In this document: positions 7,501 through 16,327 of the stretch, piece by piece | How positions within the stretch are numbered: the first letter of the stretch is position 1 | How the letters are laid out: each line of letters opens with the position of its first letter | Source of the DNA: Mycobacterium sp. ST-F2 | Lineage (GTDB): Bacteria > Actinomycetota > Actinomycetes > Mycobacteriales > Mycobacteriaceae | Direction of reading: 5' to 3' | Assembly: GCF_001905655.1 (NCBI RefSeq) | Contig: NZ_JMHT01000057.1 | Span: forward strand, 1 to 64,000 | Length of the DNA stretch: 64,000 bases | Position numbers and translations under genes: made by a program | The notes under the pieces: generated by a model | Database searches by the model: none | Told to the model about the DNA's origin: nothing | Seen by the model: only the letters and a program-made list of their open reading frames with translations

Positions 7501-9018
7501 CTACGAGACGTCGACCCAGTCCAGGGTGCGGCCGACGGCCTTCTGCCAGCCGGCATACCCGGCGGCGCGCTGCCCGTCGTCCCACGACGGCGCCCAGCGC
7601 TTGTGCTCCAGCCAGTTGTCGCGCAGCTCGTCGGGGTTCGACCAGAAGCCGACGCCCAGTCCGGCGGCATAGGCCGCGCCGAGCGCAGTCGTCTCGGCGA
7701 CAACGGGTTTCACGACCTCGACGCCCAGCACGTCGGCCTGAATCTGCATGCACAGCTCGTTGGCGGTGATACCGCCGTCGACCTTGAGTACGTCCAACTG
7801 GACGCCGGAGTCCGCGGCCATGGCGTCGACCACGTCGCGGCTCTGGTAGCAGATGGCCTCCAGCGTGGCCCGGGCCAGATGCGCGTTGGTGTTGAACCGT
7901 GACAGCCCCACGATGGCGCCGCGCGCATCCGAACGCCAGTACGGCGCAAAGAGCCCCGAGAACGCCGGCACGAAATACACGCCGCCGTTGTCCTCGACCT
8001 GGCGGGCCAGTGTCTCACTGTCCGAGGCGCCGGCGATGATGCCCAGCTGGTCCCGCAGCCATTGCACGGCCGAACCAGTGACGGCGATGGAACCCTCAAG
8101 GGCGTAAACGGGTTTCGCGTCGCCGAACCGGTAGCACACCGTGGTCAGCAGCCCGTGCTCCGAGCGCACGATCTTCTCGCCGGTGTTGAGCAGCAGGAAA
8201 TTGCCCGTGCCGTACGTGTTCTTCGCCTCGCCCGCCGACAGACACACCTGCCCGACCATGGCGGCCTGCTGGTCGCCCAGGATGCCGGTGACCGGCACCG
8301 GCGCGCCGAGCGGACCGTCGGCCGCGGTCAGGCCGTACGGCTCGGACACCGACGACGACGCGATGGTCGGCAGCATCTGGCGGGGAATCCCGAAGAACGA
8401 CAACAGTTCGTCGTCCCAGTCGAGCGTCTCCAGATTCATCAGCATGGTGCGGCTGGCGTTGGTGACGTCGGTGACGTGCACCCCGCCGCGGGTGCCGCCG
8501 GTCAGGTTCCACAGCACCCAGGTGTCGCAGGTGCCGAAGATCGCGTCACCGCGCTCGGCCGCTTCCCGCACGCCGTCGACATTCTCGAGAATCCACTGAA
8601 TCTTGCCGCCGGAGAAGTACGTCGCGGGTGGTAGGCCGGCCTTCCGGCGGATGACGTCGCCGTGGCCTTCACGTTCCAGCGCCGACGCGATGCGGTCGGT
8701 GCGGGTGTCCTGCCAGACGATGGCGTTGTAGTACGGACGGCCGGTGTGCTTGTCCCACACCATGGTCGTCTCGCGCTGGTTGGTGATACCGAGGGCGACC
8801 AGATCGGACGCCGACAACCTGGTGTTGTTCAGTGCCGACTGCAGCACCGAACCGGTGCGCTCCCAGATCTCGACGGGATTGTGCTCGACCCAGCCGGCCC
8901 GCGGCAGGATCTGCTCGTGCTCGAGCTGGTGACGCCCGACCTCACTACCGGAGTGGTCGAAGATCATCGCCCGGGTGCTGGTGGTGCCCTGGTCGATGGC
9001 CGCTACGAATTCAGCCAT
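7501..9018 (-). CDS. glpK: glycerol kinase
   Basis: A 505-residue FGGY-family kinase, the normal GlpK length, converting glycerol and ATP to glycerol-3-phosphate in the cytoplasm. The N-terminal ATPase motif (AAIDQGTTSTRAMIFD) and GlpK-typical NQRETTMVWDK, DQQAAMVGQ and KVDGGITANELCMQ are present. The start is set at ATG 9018 (MAEFVAAIDQG); the frame runs 45 codons further upstream with unrelated residues. No glpF or glpD is adjacent. The 3' end is followed at once by the hairpin element at 7451-7499. Confidence 0.96.
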   Translation of the reverse strand: MAEFVAAIDQGTTSTRAMIFDHSGSEVGRHQLEHEQILPRAGWVEHNPVEIWERTGSVLQSALNNTRLSASDLVALGITNQRETTMVWDKHTGRPYYNAIVWQDTRTDRIASALEREGHGDVIRRKAGLPPATYFSGGKIQWILENVDGVREAAERGDAIFGTCDTWVLWNLTGGTRGGVHVTDVTNASRTMLMNLETLDWDDELLSFFGIPRQMLPTIASSSVSEPYGLTAADGPLGAPVPVTGILGDQQAAMVGQVCLSAGEAKNTYGTGNFLLLNTGEKIVRSEHGLLTTVCYRFGDAKPVYALEGSIAVTGSAVQWLRDQLGIIAGASDSETLARQVEDNGGVYFVPAFSGLFAPYWRSDARGAIVGLSRFNTNAHLARATLEAICYQSRDVVDAMAADSGVQLDVLKVDGGITANELCMQIQADVLGVEVVKPVVAETTALGAAYAAGLGVGFWSNPDELRDNWLEHKRWAPSWDDGQRAAGYAGWQKAVGRTLDWVDVS

Positions 9019-9049
9019 GTGCCTTACCCTTTCGCCCGCAAGTGGCGCG

Positions 9050-10103
9050 TCACCGCCAGCGCGCCCACACGTAGGGTACGAGTGAGCGCAGGAAATCCAG
9101 GTCAGGACCGGACCGCGCGCCGCTGAACGCCTCCTCGAAGTATTCCTCGGCAACCACCAGGATGCCCTCCGCGTAGTGCTGGGTGAATTCGATGCTGCCG
9201 TAGTCGTCCATCAGGGACCGCACCGTCCGCACCATCTCATCGGTGCGCTCGGCCCGGCTCCGGGCCAGGTAGTCACGTAGGAAAACCCGATCCTCGCCGC
9301 GCGCGGCATCCCATGAGGTGCACCAGACTCAGCGACCGTTTTCCCTCGTACAGGTCGCCCAGGATTTCCTTGCCGTAGGTCTGCTCGTCGCCGATCAGGT
9401 TGAGCAGATCGTCCCGAATCTGGAACGCCGCCCCGAAGTGGAAGCCGAACCGCACCATGGACCCCAGGTCTGCGGTGCCGCCCGAGCCGATCATCGCGCC
9501 GACCCGCAGTGGGTGAATCGTGGTGTACCAGCACGTCTTGTGCATGATCAGATTGAGGTAGTCGGCCGGTTTCAGACCCTCGACGTTCTCGCGCTGCCAC
9601 CCCACCTCGATGGCCTGGCCCTCCAGCGTCCGCAGGGCCATGGTGTCGAACTCGGCCCACACCAGATCAGCCAGATTCCGGTCGAGCCGGCGGGTGGTGC
9701 GCCGCAGCACCTGACCGGCGATCACCGCCAGCGCGTCGCCGGCGTTCAAGGCCGCGGCCATGCCGTAGGCACTGGTCAACGTCGGGCGGCCACGCCGCAT
9801 CTCACTGCAGTCGACGATGTCGTCATGGATGAGAAATGCGTTGTGCAACAGCTCAATTGCCACTGCCAGGCCCCACACGTCGGCCGGGTCGGCACCGAAG
9901 ACCGCCCCCGCGGACAGACACAGTGCGGGCCGCAGCGCCTTCCCGGGGCGCCCCGGATACTCGCGCAACGGCTCATACAGCCAGCGCGACGGTTCCCCGT
10001 CGGGGAGCGCGTCGAGCATCGAACGCCGGATGTGCCGGGCGACGTCGCGTAACCGATCATCGACCGCGGCCACCAGGTCGGCGCGATCGGCTGTGCTGGT
10101 CAC
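9050..10103 (-). pseudogene. polyprenyl diphosphate synthase, frameshifted
   Basis: Homology to trans-polyprenyl (geranylgeranyl-type) diphosphate synthases starts at GTG 10103 (VTSTADRADLVAAV). The first aspartate-rich motif (HDDIVD) and the second (QIRDDLLNL) are present. The frame breaks just after HLMG, near 9305-9312: it continues as unrelated residues to a stop at 9273, while the expected C-terminus (GEDRVFLRDYLARS then MVRTVRSLMDDYG) resumes in another frame down to TGA 9050. Removing one base from GGGATGCC on the minus strand (as GGGTGCC, reading MGAARGED) restores one open frame of about 350 codons. It is either a real frameshift or a sequencing error; both catalytic motifs lie before the break. 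Confidence 0.85.
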
Positions 10104-10771
10104 GGGGCCGGCGGCCGGACGGTCAGGGCCACCGGCAACCACAGGTCCGGCTGGCCCGTCGCCAACAACGTGCCCCGGTAGATGCCCGGCGGGTCGAACG
10201 GCGCCAGCTGCACCCGCAGTTGCACACCACGGCTGGTGCGCGCCGGCACCGGCACCGGGTCGGGGTCGCACACCGCAGCGGACGCCGCGATCACGTGTCC
10301 GGTGTGCGCCACGAGTGCGGAGCAATGCAACGACACCTCGCCGAAGTCGTTGTGGGTGTTGTTGTGCAGCCACACCTCGGTACTCACCCATCCCGGACCG
10401 GTGCCTTCGAGCGTCACCATGCCGCCCGCTGCGCTCTGTCCGAACGTCAACGAGCCGGCCCCACCGGCGCCCGGCAGGCTTCCCGGGGCCGCACCGAGCA
10501 GGAATTGTCCGAACATCGCCCACCAGGCGCGGGTCAGGCGTTCCAGATCACTCTGACCGGCACCATTCGGGCCCGGCGGATCACCGGAGGCGGGCTGGGT
10601 GTCCCCTACCGTGGCAGCGCGGACGAATCGGTCCACCAACTGGCTGGCGGCGCGGAAACCCTCGGCCTGGATGGCGCCCAGCGCGCGGGCGTTGGCGGTC
10701 GGGCTGAATACCGACGCCCACGGCATGTCGGCAACCGCACCGTCGTCCCCGAGACCGCGATCCACCAGCAA
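10100..10771 (-). CDS. hypothetical protein upstream of polyprenyl synthase
   Basis: A 223-residue protein of unknown family. Residues 1-95 look helical (ARALGAIQAEGFRAASQLVD, LERLTRAWWAMFGQFLLG). Residues 110-223 look like a beta-sandwich (TGPGWVSTEVWLHNNTHND, GIYRGTLLATGQPDLWLPV). No signal peptide is evident. The TTG at 10771 follows a GGGGGA box, but ATG 10726 is an alternative. Its stop overlaps the polyprenyl synthase GTG by 4 bp, so the two are translationally coupled and probably act together. Divergently transcribed from the gene at 10849. Confidence 0.6.
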   Translation of the reverse strand: MLVDRGLGDDGAVADMPWASVFSPTANARALGAIQAEGFRAASQLVDRFVRAATVGDTQPASGDPPGPNGAGQSDLERLTRAWWAMFGQFLLGAAPGSLPGAGGAGSLTFGQSAAGGMVTLEGTGPGWVSTEVWLHNNTHNDFGEVSLHCSALVAHTGHVIAASAAVCDPDPVPVPARTSRGVQLRVQLAPFDPPGIYRGTLLATGQPDLWLPVALTVRPPAP

Positions 10772-10848
10772 GATCCCCCATTTATATGGCGTATTCGGAA
10801 AAACCTTGCGGGTATGCTAAGCGCCACTGCCTGCGGTAGGAGGTGTTT

Positions 10849-12525
10849 ATGGCACCCACGCACGATTTACTGGCGTTGTTCGGTGCACTCGATCGCTCCG
10901 TCGTCGTCGCCGACGACCCCAAATGGACACAACTGGTCGAAACGTACCTGCCCGGCACCACCGGCCCCGGCCGTCAAGGCTGGTACGACCAGGTCCTCGA
11001 TCTCATGCGCCTGCTCGCTCCCAACCCGGACGCGGTGCCCAACCCGTCCCTGGACACCGCATTGCAGAATCTCAGCGAACTGGTCCACGACATCAGCCCG
11101 CAGGCTCCCCCGGAGCCACTGCCCAGCGATTCCGCGCCGGAGGCCCTGCCGCCCGGCGAGGACGCGGACTGGACTCTGGGAAACGCCGGCGCGCCGAACC
11201 TCACCTCGACACAGAAGACCCAATTGTTCTATGCCGCAGCGATATTGGCCGTTCTCGCACCGCAGGCCCCGCCCGCGGCCGAACTGGGCCGTCTCGCCAC
11301 CAACCTCGGTGTGCTCGACGATTTCTACGGGCTGGCCGGCGATCCGCTGCCGATCGATGAGGCAAGCTCCGCCGATGACCTCGGCAGTGCGCGCAGCAGC
11401 CGCATCGGAGTCATCAAGAAGTGGTTGACGCCGGAGAGATTCGCCGGAAACGACGCGTGGCCGCGACTGATCGCCGGTGTCCTCCATGACGATCCGACGG
11501 CGATCCGTCCGGAGGTCGCCAACGTCGCGCTGGTGTTCGGCACCGGCAGCATGACGATCCGTTCCGGGTCCGGCGCCATGGCCGCCGACACCGCCGCCGT
11601 CGGCTCCGTGACCGAGATCGACGGCAATCTGTGCGCCGTGCTAACCACCGACGCCTCCCGGCCCGACGTGACGATCGGACAGATCAAGGCCATCGTCGAC
11701 CCACTGAACTGGGACCAGCTCAGCCGGTTCTTCGTCAAGATGCCGAAACTGCCGGCCACCGCCGACGGCTGCAGCCGGGTGCTCGAACACGTCAGCACCC
11801 AACCCGACGCGTTCCAGCTGAAGACCGCGCTCAAGTACTGGAAGGCGGACTTCGGAAAACCTGCAGCGGGACAACCGGATCCGGCCGGCATCGTCAATTA
11901 CGAGCTGACCGAGAACCGCATCGGCACCGGCGACAACGGCCTGGTCCTGGTCGACAACGGCTACATCCGCATGGGCCCCAACGTCCGTGACGGCGTCCTC
12001 TCACCCGGCGTGCGCATCACCACCAGCAAGATGGTGGCCATCCAGGGTTGCAGCGTCACAGCTACCGCGATGTTCATCAACATGCTGGGGTGGTCCTCGC
12101 TGGGCAACGCGATGCTGTTCGACTCGGCCAAGCGCCCGCCGGGCAGCTACACCCGGCCGCTGCAGCCCTGGCAGCCGTCACCCGAGGCCCCGGCCACCGG
12201 CGCCGCTGCCGCTGCCGCTGCGGGACAGGGCAATTCGACCACGGCACCGCCGCCGCCACCGCCATACGGTGCCTACTCCTCGGTGTTCGGCGAATTGGCC
12301 AAGGCCTGGGCGCAATCGGTGACCCAGGCCGCGGCCTCGGCGACCACGCTGGCCACCAAATGGTCCAAGAACGGCCTCACCGTGCAGGACCTGATCGACG
12401 AGAGCACCAAACTCGGGGGTCAACTCGCCAGCCAGCCGTGGCGCTATCTCGCCACCGCGCAAAAACCTGTCCCCACATCGCCGGGGCCCGGCACCGGCAC
12501 AGCGACAAGCGGAGGCGGGACCTGA
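10849..12525 (+). CDS. conserved hypothetical protein, 558 aa
   Basis: No family recognised. ATG 10849 follows an exact AGGAGG at 10838-10843. The N-terminal part (1-200) is helical. The middle (about 215-425) contains strand-rich segments such as NVALVFGTGSMTIRSGSGAM and NGYIRMGPNVRDGVLSPGVRI, and is followed by an Ala/Pro-rich linker with eight consecutive prolines near residue 470. A helical C-terminal end precedes a PGPGTGTATSGGGT tail. No signal peptide. It leads an operon of four genes joined by 1-4 bp overlaps (10849, 12525, 13100, 16324) and is divergent to the polyprenyl synthase pair. Confidence 0.75.
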   Translation: MAPTHDLLALFGALDRSVVVADDPKWTQLVETYLPGTTGPGRQGWYDQVLDLMRLLAPNPDAVPNPSLDTALQNLSELVHDISPQAPPEPLPSDSAPEALPPGEDADWTLGNAGAPNLTSTQKTQLFYAAAILAVLAPQAPPAAELGRLATNLGVLDDFYGLAGDPLPIDEASSADDLGSARSSRIGVIKKWLTPERFAGNDAWPRLIAGVLHDDPTAIRPEVANVALVFGTGSMTIRSGSGAMAADTAAVGSVTEIDGNLCAVLTTDASRPDVTIGQIKAIVDPLNWDQLSRFFVKMPKLPATADGCSRVLEHVSTQPDAFQLKTALKYWKADFGKPAAGQPDPAGIVNYELTENRIGTGDNGLVLVDNGYIRMGPNVRDGVLSPGVRITTSKMVAIQGCSVTATAMFINMLGWSSLGNAMLFDSAKRPPGSYTRPLQPWQPSPEAPATGAAAAAAAGQGNSTTAPPPPPPYGAYSSVFGELAKAWAQSVTQAAASATTLATKWSKNGLTVQDLIDESTKLGGQLASQPWRYLATAQKPVPTSPGPGTGTATSGGGT

Positions 12526-13103
12526 TGACCACTGCACCCCCCGACCCTGCGGCCGGGTACGCGACACTGACGCAGTATCTCGCGGACATCGCGGTCCGGA
12601 CCGCCAACGAGAGCGCGAAGGTACTCACCGCTGCCGCCGCGAAACTGGACTCCGGCAAGCACACCTCCGAAGACTGTTATCAGGCGATGACGGCGCTGGC
12701 CGGGGTGTCACTGCTGGGCTGGGTAGAGGCCGCCACATCGATATTGGCCGGCCCGGGCTTCGTCAATCTCGCCCTGATCGCCCACTCCGAGTGGTATCCG
12801 GTGCCGGGCAAGCCACCGCAAACGCACACCGTGAAACTCCTTGGCCCGCTGACTCGTTCGGTTTCCCCGGACGTGATCATCCCCGCGGTGGTGGGATTCG
12901 AGGCACGTAAGGCCGACGGCACGACGGAGCCGGGTCTCGGCGGGAACCTCCCGGCGGGAGCCACCCACTTCCGGTTGTCGGTCAACAGATTCGGCATGCA
13001 CAGCGGGTGCTACGTGGGCAAGGCGGCCGTCACACAACTGCCCGACGCCAGCGGTGCCGGCGGCGCGCCCGCCGTCCAGTTGGATGTCGAAATCGACCTG
13101 TGA
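12525..13103 (+). CDS. conserved hypothetical protein, 192 aa
   Basis: No family recognised. The N-terminal 60 residues are helical (AAGYATLTQYLADIAVRTAN). A strand-rich part follows, ending in HFRLSVNRFGMHSGCYVGKA and APAVQLDVEIDL, which suggests a small beta-sandwich. The start ATG shares one base with the previous stop (TGATG), and its own stop overlaps the cyclase GTG by 4 bp, so expression is coupled to both neighbours. Function unknown; a partner of the 558-residue protein is likely from context only. Confidence 0.72.
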   Translation: MTTAPPDPAAGYATLTQYLADIAVRTANESAKVLTAAAAKLDSGKHTSEDCYQAMTALAGVSLLGWVEAATSILAGPGFVNLALIAHSEWYPVPGKPPQTHTVKLLGPLTRSVSPDVIIPAVVGFEARKADGTTEPGLGGNLPAGATHFRLSVNRFGMHSGCYVGKAAVTQLPDASGAGGAPAVQLDVEIDL

Positions 13104-16100
13104 GCGACCGCGATATCCGGTCGCGGGACGGCACCGGACAACCCACCATCGACGAGCTGGTGGACCGCGCGGTCAAGGCCGCCAATCGCGGCGATCGCGC
13201 TGCCGCCAGTAGCCTCGCCGAGCAGGTCCTCGCTGTCGACAAGGACAACGCCGACGCCGAGGACCTGCTGGCCGCACCGGCCGACGGCGGCGAACTGCGG
13301 CGCCTGACAATCATGTTCGTCGATCTGGTCGATTCGACTGTGCTGTCGACACAGATCGAACCCGAGGTCTATCGCACCGTCGTCGGACATTACCGCGACC
13401 GGGTGCAGCAAGGCGTCGAACGCTACGACGGCCACATCGCATCGACCAAGGGTGACGGCCTGCTGGCGGTCTTCGGTCATCCCCACGCCCACGAGGACGA
13501 CGCGCGGCGTGCGGTGCAGGCCGGGCTCGACATCTCCCGCGCGGTGGCGCGGCTCAGCCAACGGGTACGCAAACAGTTCGGCTTCGACATCGCGGCCCGC
13601 GTCGGCATCCACCACGGCCTGGTGTATCTCGACATCGTGCAGGACGACGTCTACGGACTGGCGGCCAACCTGACCGCACGTGTCTCGAGCCTGGCGCCCG
13701 CGGGTTCGGTGGTGGTGTCCAACGCGATCGAGCGGCTGGTTCGTCAGTCCTTCGACCTCGAACCGCTACCGGCACAACATGTCAAGGGCATCGAGAACCC
13801 AGTCGAACACCACCTCGTGGTGGGTGAGAGTGCCCCGTCATCACGGCTGGCCACCCGGCCCATCGTGGGCCGCGCGGCCGAACTGGCCTACCTGCAGTCC
13901 ATCTGGGACGACGCGCAGCACGCCCGCCTCGCCGTCAACGGGGTCGGATTCACCGGCGAACCCGGCATCGGCAAGAGCCGACTTGCCACGGCCGCAGCCG
14001 ATTTCGCCGTCGCCGCGGGCGCCCCGGTGCTCGCGCTGCTCGGTTCCCCGTTCCACTCCGATTCAGGTCTGCATCCCGTGCGCGCACTGCTCGAAGATCG
14101 CTGCGGCATCACCCGGGAAACACCCGAGGCGGATCGTCTGGCGCTGCTCGGCGAGGAGATCGCCGCGCGGGCAATGGATGTCGCACGGTACCTCCCGCTG
14201 TTCGCGCCGGTGCTGGGCATCCCGGAAACGACTCCCGGCTACCAGCCGGCATCCACCGACGCCCGCACCCTGTACAGCCGAATCCGGCGTGGACTGTGCG
14301 ACTATCTGCTGGCCTGTCTCGGTGACGGCCCGGGCGTCGTCCTCGCGGAGGACATGCACTGGTTCGACGAATCGACGACGGATCTGGTGCGGTCCCTGCT
14401 CGACGCCGGATGCGGGCGCCTCGTGGTGGTGTTGACCGCACGCCATGAAAGCCAACTGACGCCCTTGGCGGATGCCGGCAAGGCACGGGTCTTCGCGCTG
14501 ACCCCATTGACCGCGGCCGAGGCCGACGAACTGATGTCGGCCCTGGACGGCTCACTGTCACAGGAACAACGCGCGGAGATCGGTCGCCGATGCGACGGCG
14601 TCCCGCTGTACATCGAGGAAGTGGTCGCCAAACACGCTCAGCGACTGATCGATTCGTCGCAGTGGACTCGGGTGCCCGACGTACTGTACGAACCGTTGTT
14701 CGCCCGGCTGCAGGCCGACGAGAACGTGCTGCCGCTGCTCGCCGCGGCGGCAGCGATCGGCCGCGACGTCACCCACAGCCTACTGTCCCGTGTCGCGGAC
14801 CTGCCCGCCGACCAATTCGCCACGGCGCTGGGCGAACTCACCGCGGCACGGGTACTGATCAACACCGCGTCGGACCGCTGGCGGTTCCGCCACGAGTTGT
14901 TGCGTGAGGTCGCCGCAGAACTCGCTCCCCCCAGCCAACGGCGCCGGTTGCACGGCCGGATCGCCGATGCCCTGATGGATGTCGGCACCGCGCAGCCGGA
15001 TTGGAATGCCGTCGGGGTGCATTGCGAGCTCGCCGAGCGGTTCGCCCAGGCGGCCGACGCCTTCCGCCGTGCAGCCCACGACGCGCGCGCACGAGGCGCG
15101 ACCGTCGAGGCCCACGGCCAACTCACCCGGGCACTGACCAACATCGAGAGGTTGCCGGCCGGCGATGCCCGCGCGAAACAGGAAGCCGGCGTACGCCTGC
15201 GCCGGGGATTCCTGATGTCGGCCATCGCGGGGCCGACCAGCTCCGAGGCCGCCGCCGACTTCGAACGGTGCCTGGAACTCGGCGGTTCCTCACTGACCAT
15301 CGAATCCCAGGCGACACTGCAGGCGCTCGTCGGCTACTTCCTGTCCCGAGGAGACATGCGGCGCTCGGCGTTGCTGTTGGAGACCGGCCGGGTGCTCTCC
15401 GCCGACGCGCCCGAGTGGATGCGCGAGGCCAATACCGCCGGCTTCGCCACAATGTCCTGGTACCGAGGGGATTTCAGCACTGCGCGCAGCGAGTTGGAGC
15501 GGTTGACCGCAGCTCACAATGACGTCGACAGCGCCCGCATCGAGACCGCGTGGTTCATTCCGCATGAACCGGTCGCATCACTGCACACCCTGCTGTCGAT
15601 GGCCCGCTTCGTCCAGGGCGATCTGCTGGGAATGCAAGCGGCACTTGATGACACGGAGGCGCGCTGCGCGAAGCTCGGCTTCCCGCACGGTCCGTTCAGC
15701 CTGGCCTACGCCCGCTCGATCGAGATGTGGATGCGTTACGAATGCGGCCAGCAGGCACGGTCGGTGCAGTGCGTGGACGAACTGGCAGGACTGGCAAGAC
15801 GGCACGGATTCGACTCGTGGCAGCTGCTCGCGGGTGCCGAACGCGCCTTGATCGATGCAGTCCTCGCACTGGCCGACGATCAGGCGGCCCCGCAGACCAT
15901 CGACGCGCAGATCACCGGCCTGGACAACTGGATTCAGGCCCAGGCGGCACTGGAGATCAAGCCTTTCCTGTGCGTCTACTCCGCCACATTGGCCCGACTG
16001 CTGATGAGAGCGGGCCGCACGGCAGAGGCGCGGGAACGGTTGGATGCGGCGCTCGGGTTGACCGCTGAGCTCGAAGCTCGTTTCTACGACGCGGAACTGC

Positions 16101-16327
16101 TGCGGCTGCGGGCGCTGACCAGCGACGGCCGGGACCGCCGCGACGACCTGACGGCGGCCCACCGGACGGCCGTCGAACAAGGCGCGACCGTGTTCCGCCT
16201 GCGCGCCGCGATCGATCTGTTCGAGCTGGACCCCGATACCCGGCAGGAGCTCCTGGACGCCGTGGCACTGCTGCCGCACGGCAGCCACTGGCCCGAAATC
16301 GACCGCGCCCGAGCGTTGCTCGGGTGA
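13100..16327 (+). CDS. class III adenylate/guanylate cyclase with ATPase and TPR domains
   Basis: A 1075-residue soluble multidomain regulator. A helical N-terminus (1-65) precedes a class III cyclase catalytic domain (about 66-235): MFVDLVDST holds the first metal Asp, and STKGDGLLAVFG the second. An AAA/STAND ATPase follows with P-loop GEPGIGKSRL near residue 290 and VLAEDMHWFD (Walker B) near 415. The C-terminal half is TPR-like. This architecture is common among mycobacterial cyclases, although many others end in a LuxR domain that is missing here. GTG 13100 overlaps the previous stop by 4 bp, and its stop overlaps the next gene by 4 bp. Purine specificity cannot be settled by eye. Confidence 0.9.
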   Translation: MSDRDIRSRDGTGQPTIDELVDRAVKAANRGDRAAASSLAEQVLAVDKDNADAEDLLAAPADGGELRRLTIMFVDLVDSTVLSTQIEPEVYRTVVGHYRDRVQQGVERYDGHIASTKGDGLLAVFGHPHAHEDDARRAVQAGLDISRAVARLSQRVRKQFGFDIAARVGIHHGLVYLDIVQDDVYGLAANLTARVSSLAPAGSVVVSNAIERLVRQSFDLEPLPAQHVKGIENPVEHHLVVGESAPSSRLATRPIVGRAAELAYLQSIWDDAQHARLAVNGVGFTGEPGIGKSRLATAAADFAVAAGAPVLALLGSPFHSDSGLHPVRALLEDRCGITRETPEADRLALLGEEIAARAMDVARYLPLFAPVLGIPETTPGYQPASTDARTLYSRIRRGLCDYLLACLGDGPGVVLAEDMHWFDESTTDLVRSLLDAGCGRLVVVLTARHESQLTPLADAGKARVFALTPLTAAEADELMSALDGSLSQEQRAEIGRRCDGVPLYIEEVVAKHAQRLIDSSQWTRVPDVLYEPLFARLQADENVLPLLAAAAAIGRDVTHSLLSRVADLPADQFATALGELTAARVLINTASDRWRFRHELLREVAAELAPPSQRRRLHGRIADALMDVGTAQPDWNAVGVHCELAERFAQAADAFRRAAHDARARGATVEAHGQLTRALTNIERLPAGDARAKQEAGVRLRRGFLMSAIAGPTSSEAAADFERCLELGGSSLTIESQATLQALVGYFLSRGDMRRSALLLETGRVLSADAPEWMREANTAGFATMSWYRGDFSTARSELERLTAAHNDVDSARIETAWFIPHEPVASLHTLLSMARFVQGDLLGMQAALDDTEARCAKLGFPHGPFSLAYARSIEMWMRYECGQQARSVQCVDELAGLARRHGFDSWQLLAGAERALIDAVLALADDQAAPQTIDAQITGLDNWIQAQAALEIKPFLCVYSATLARLLMRAGRTAEARERLDAALGLTAELEARFYDAELLRLRALTSDGRDRRDDLTAAHRTAVEQGATVFRLRAAIDLFELDPDTRQELLDAVALLPHGSHWPEIDRARALLG

